Assembly (NCBI RefSeq): GCF_001270265.1
Contig: NZ_LGAP01000002.1
Coordinates: 186,001 to 250,000 of the forward strand
Reading direction: 5' to 3'
DNA length: 64,000 nt
Source of the DNA: Ensifer adhaerens
GTDB taxonomy: Bacteria; Pseudomonadota; Alphaproteobacteria; Rhizobiales; Rhizobiaceae
The notes below the pieces were generated by a model. The model had not been told where the DNA came from. It worked only from the letters and a program-made list of their open reading frames with translations, and did not search any database. Position numbers and translations under genes: made by a program. Each line of letters begins with the position of its first letter. The stretch's first letter is position 1. Shown one piece after another: positions 63,332 to 64,000 of the stretch.

Positions 63332-63999
63332 CTTGCCAGCAATGCCAGCAGCGCCCCCGCTGCAAACCCCATCAGAACGAAGAGGAGCAGCACGAGCGGT
63401 TTGGTGTCGCCGCCGGCGCGCTTCTGCAGAGCGGCAAGTGTCTTCTCCATGCCTGCCACGACGCCATCCATCCGCAGCAGATGCACGTCCAGATCGTCAA
63501 GCCGCCGGCTCATCTCCGCACGAAGGCCATCGATGCCCGCGTTCGGATCGTCCGCTCCGTCCGTCTCCGCCGCATCTGCACCGATATGAGGTACACGCTG
63601 CAGCGAACGTTGGGAAATCTGCAGCTGACGCTGCGCAGCCATCAGCACATCCAGTTTGTCGAGCACCCTGGTTAACGGTGCCGCGATCAGCGCTTCGGCG
63701 GCCTGTTCGTCTGGTTGCGGTACGCGCAGGGGCTGCCCCGCGTCGTCTCCCGTAAACGCCATGACGACGAGATCGCGGCTGCGCTTCTGCACCGCCTCCG
63801 GCAGGGCGATCTCGAATGCGTGCTGGCCGTCACCGATCCCGTTTCGCCGGAGGTCCGGGCGATTGCGGTCGGCGATCGCTTCGGCGACCGGTGCGCCATC
63901 GAGGAGCACGCGCACTTTAAGCCGTTGGCCGGGGGCGGCGGGATCGTGAGCCCAGCCGAACATGCGTCCGCCATCGATGGCATCGACGCGACCGTTGAT
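63328..63999 (-). CDS. GWxxDP-domain, coiled-coil membrane protein, partial
   Basis: The last 223 residues are present; the start is beyond the right edge. In order: a beta-rich domain with GRVDAIDGGRMFGWAHDPAA and GIGDGQHAFEIALPEAV; a helical coiled-coil-like stretch (DGLRAEMSRRLDDLDVHLLR); and one C-terminal membrane helix (PLVLLLFVLMGFAAGALLAL). It may anchor a polysaccharide enzyme complex to the inner membrane. The gene overlaps the next one by four bases. Confidence 0.7.
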   Translation of the reverse strand: MNGRVDAIDGGRMFGWAHDPAAPGQRLKVRVLLDGAPVAEAIADRNRPDLRRNGIGDGQHAFEIALPEAVQKRSRDLVVMAFTGDDAGQPLRVPQPDEQAAEALIAAPLTRVLDKLDVLMAAQRQLQISQRSLQRVPHIGADAAETDGADDPNAGIDGLRAEMSRRLDDLDVHLLRMDGVVAGMEKTLAALQKRAGGDTKPLVLLLFVLMGFAAGALLALLAR

Positions 64000-64000
64000 G

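Overview
The window looks like part of a secondary replicon (megaplasmid or chromid) of a member of the Rhizobiaceae, most likely Ensifer/Sinorhizobium or Rhizobium. The main evidence is a complete repABC replication and partition module at 27.4-31.1 kb with its counter-transcribed RNA and several parS-type palindromes. Supporting evidence is a RirA-type iron-responsive operator, DUF1127 and DUF1612-type proteins, and high-GC coding sequence typical of the group. Gene products are inferred from motifs only; no database search was run.

Layout. (1) 1-6.5 kb: a polyamine-type ABC importer operon (ATPase, two permeases, two short-chain dehydrogenases, binding protein running off the left edge) with a divergent GntR regulator that has two winged-helix domains. 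(2) 6.6-12.1 kb: pxpA, a biotin carrier, a biotin carboxylase, pxpB and pxpC in one overlapping operon, with a divergent LysR regulator; this looks like a biotin-dependent 5-oxoproline or lactam-opening enzyme. (3) 12.1-20.2 kb: one long operon with an enoyl-CoA hydratase, a second ABC importer (its two permeases fused), an acyl-CoA ligase and a ProC-like reductase, divergent from an IclR regulator. (4) 20.3-24.3 kb: a LysR regulator, a frameshifted quinone reductase, an MDR-family oxidoreductase and an M20 amidohydrolase.

(5) 24.6-33.4 kb: the replicon core. It holds a DUF1612-like plasmid protein, a 1.6-kb gene-poor stretch with four parS-type palindromes, repC, the antisense RNA, repB and repA. 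Upstream of repA lie two more parS-type sites, one with a different central sequence. An orphan hutC with no obvious start codon and a truncated iron-permease remnant follow. (6) 33.5-38.7 kb: a hydrolase, a class III adenylate cyclase, a two-component system and small envelope proteins. (7) 39.1-43.7 kb: an iron-regulated cell-surface signalling system (IRO box, ECF sigma, FecR, TonB-dependent haem-type receptor), then a decayed ABC ATPase fragment behind a 15-bp perfect inverted repeat.

(8) 43.8-57.1 kb: a mosaic of small accessory genes: an ArsR/SRPBCC operon, a glyoxalase-fold protein, a streptomycin 3''-phosphotransferase-like gene, a DUF1127 protein, an SDR carrying a SEC-C zinc motif in an operon with an E2-like acyltransferase and an ICMT-like methyltransferase, an L,D-transpeptidase, a GST and an MFS exporter. 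Several proteins under 60 residues lie here. (9) 57.6-64 kb: an exopolysaccharide operon (galU, a pyruvyl-transferase-like protein, a GT4 glycosyltransferase, a 748-residue glycosyltransferase-like protein and a coiled-coil membrane protein cut by the right edge). A dispersed ~100-bp repeat occurs three times (31.7, 43.7 and 54.1 kb).

The least familiar parts are the biotin/PxpABC cluster, the IclR-controlled CoA-ligase/ProC operon, the two sequence types of parS, the SDR-SEC-C operon, and the exopolysaccharide proteins that share a GWxxDP domain.
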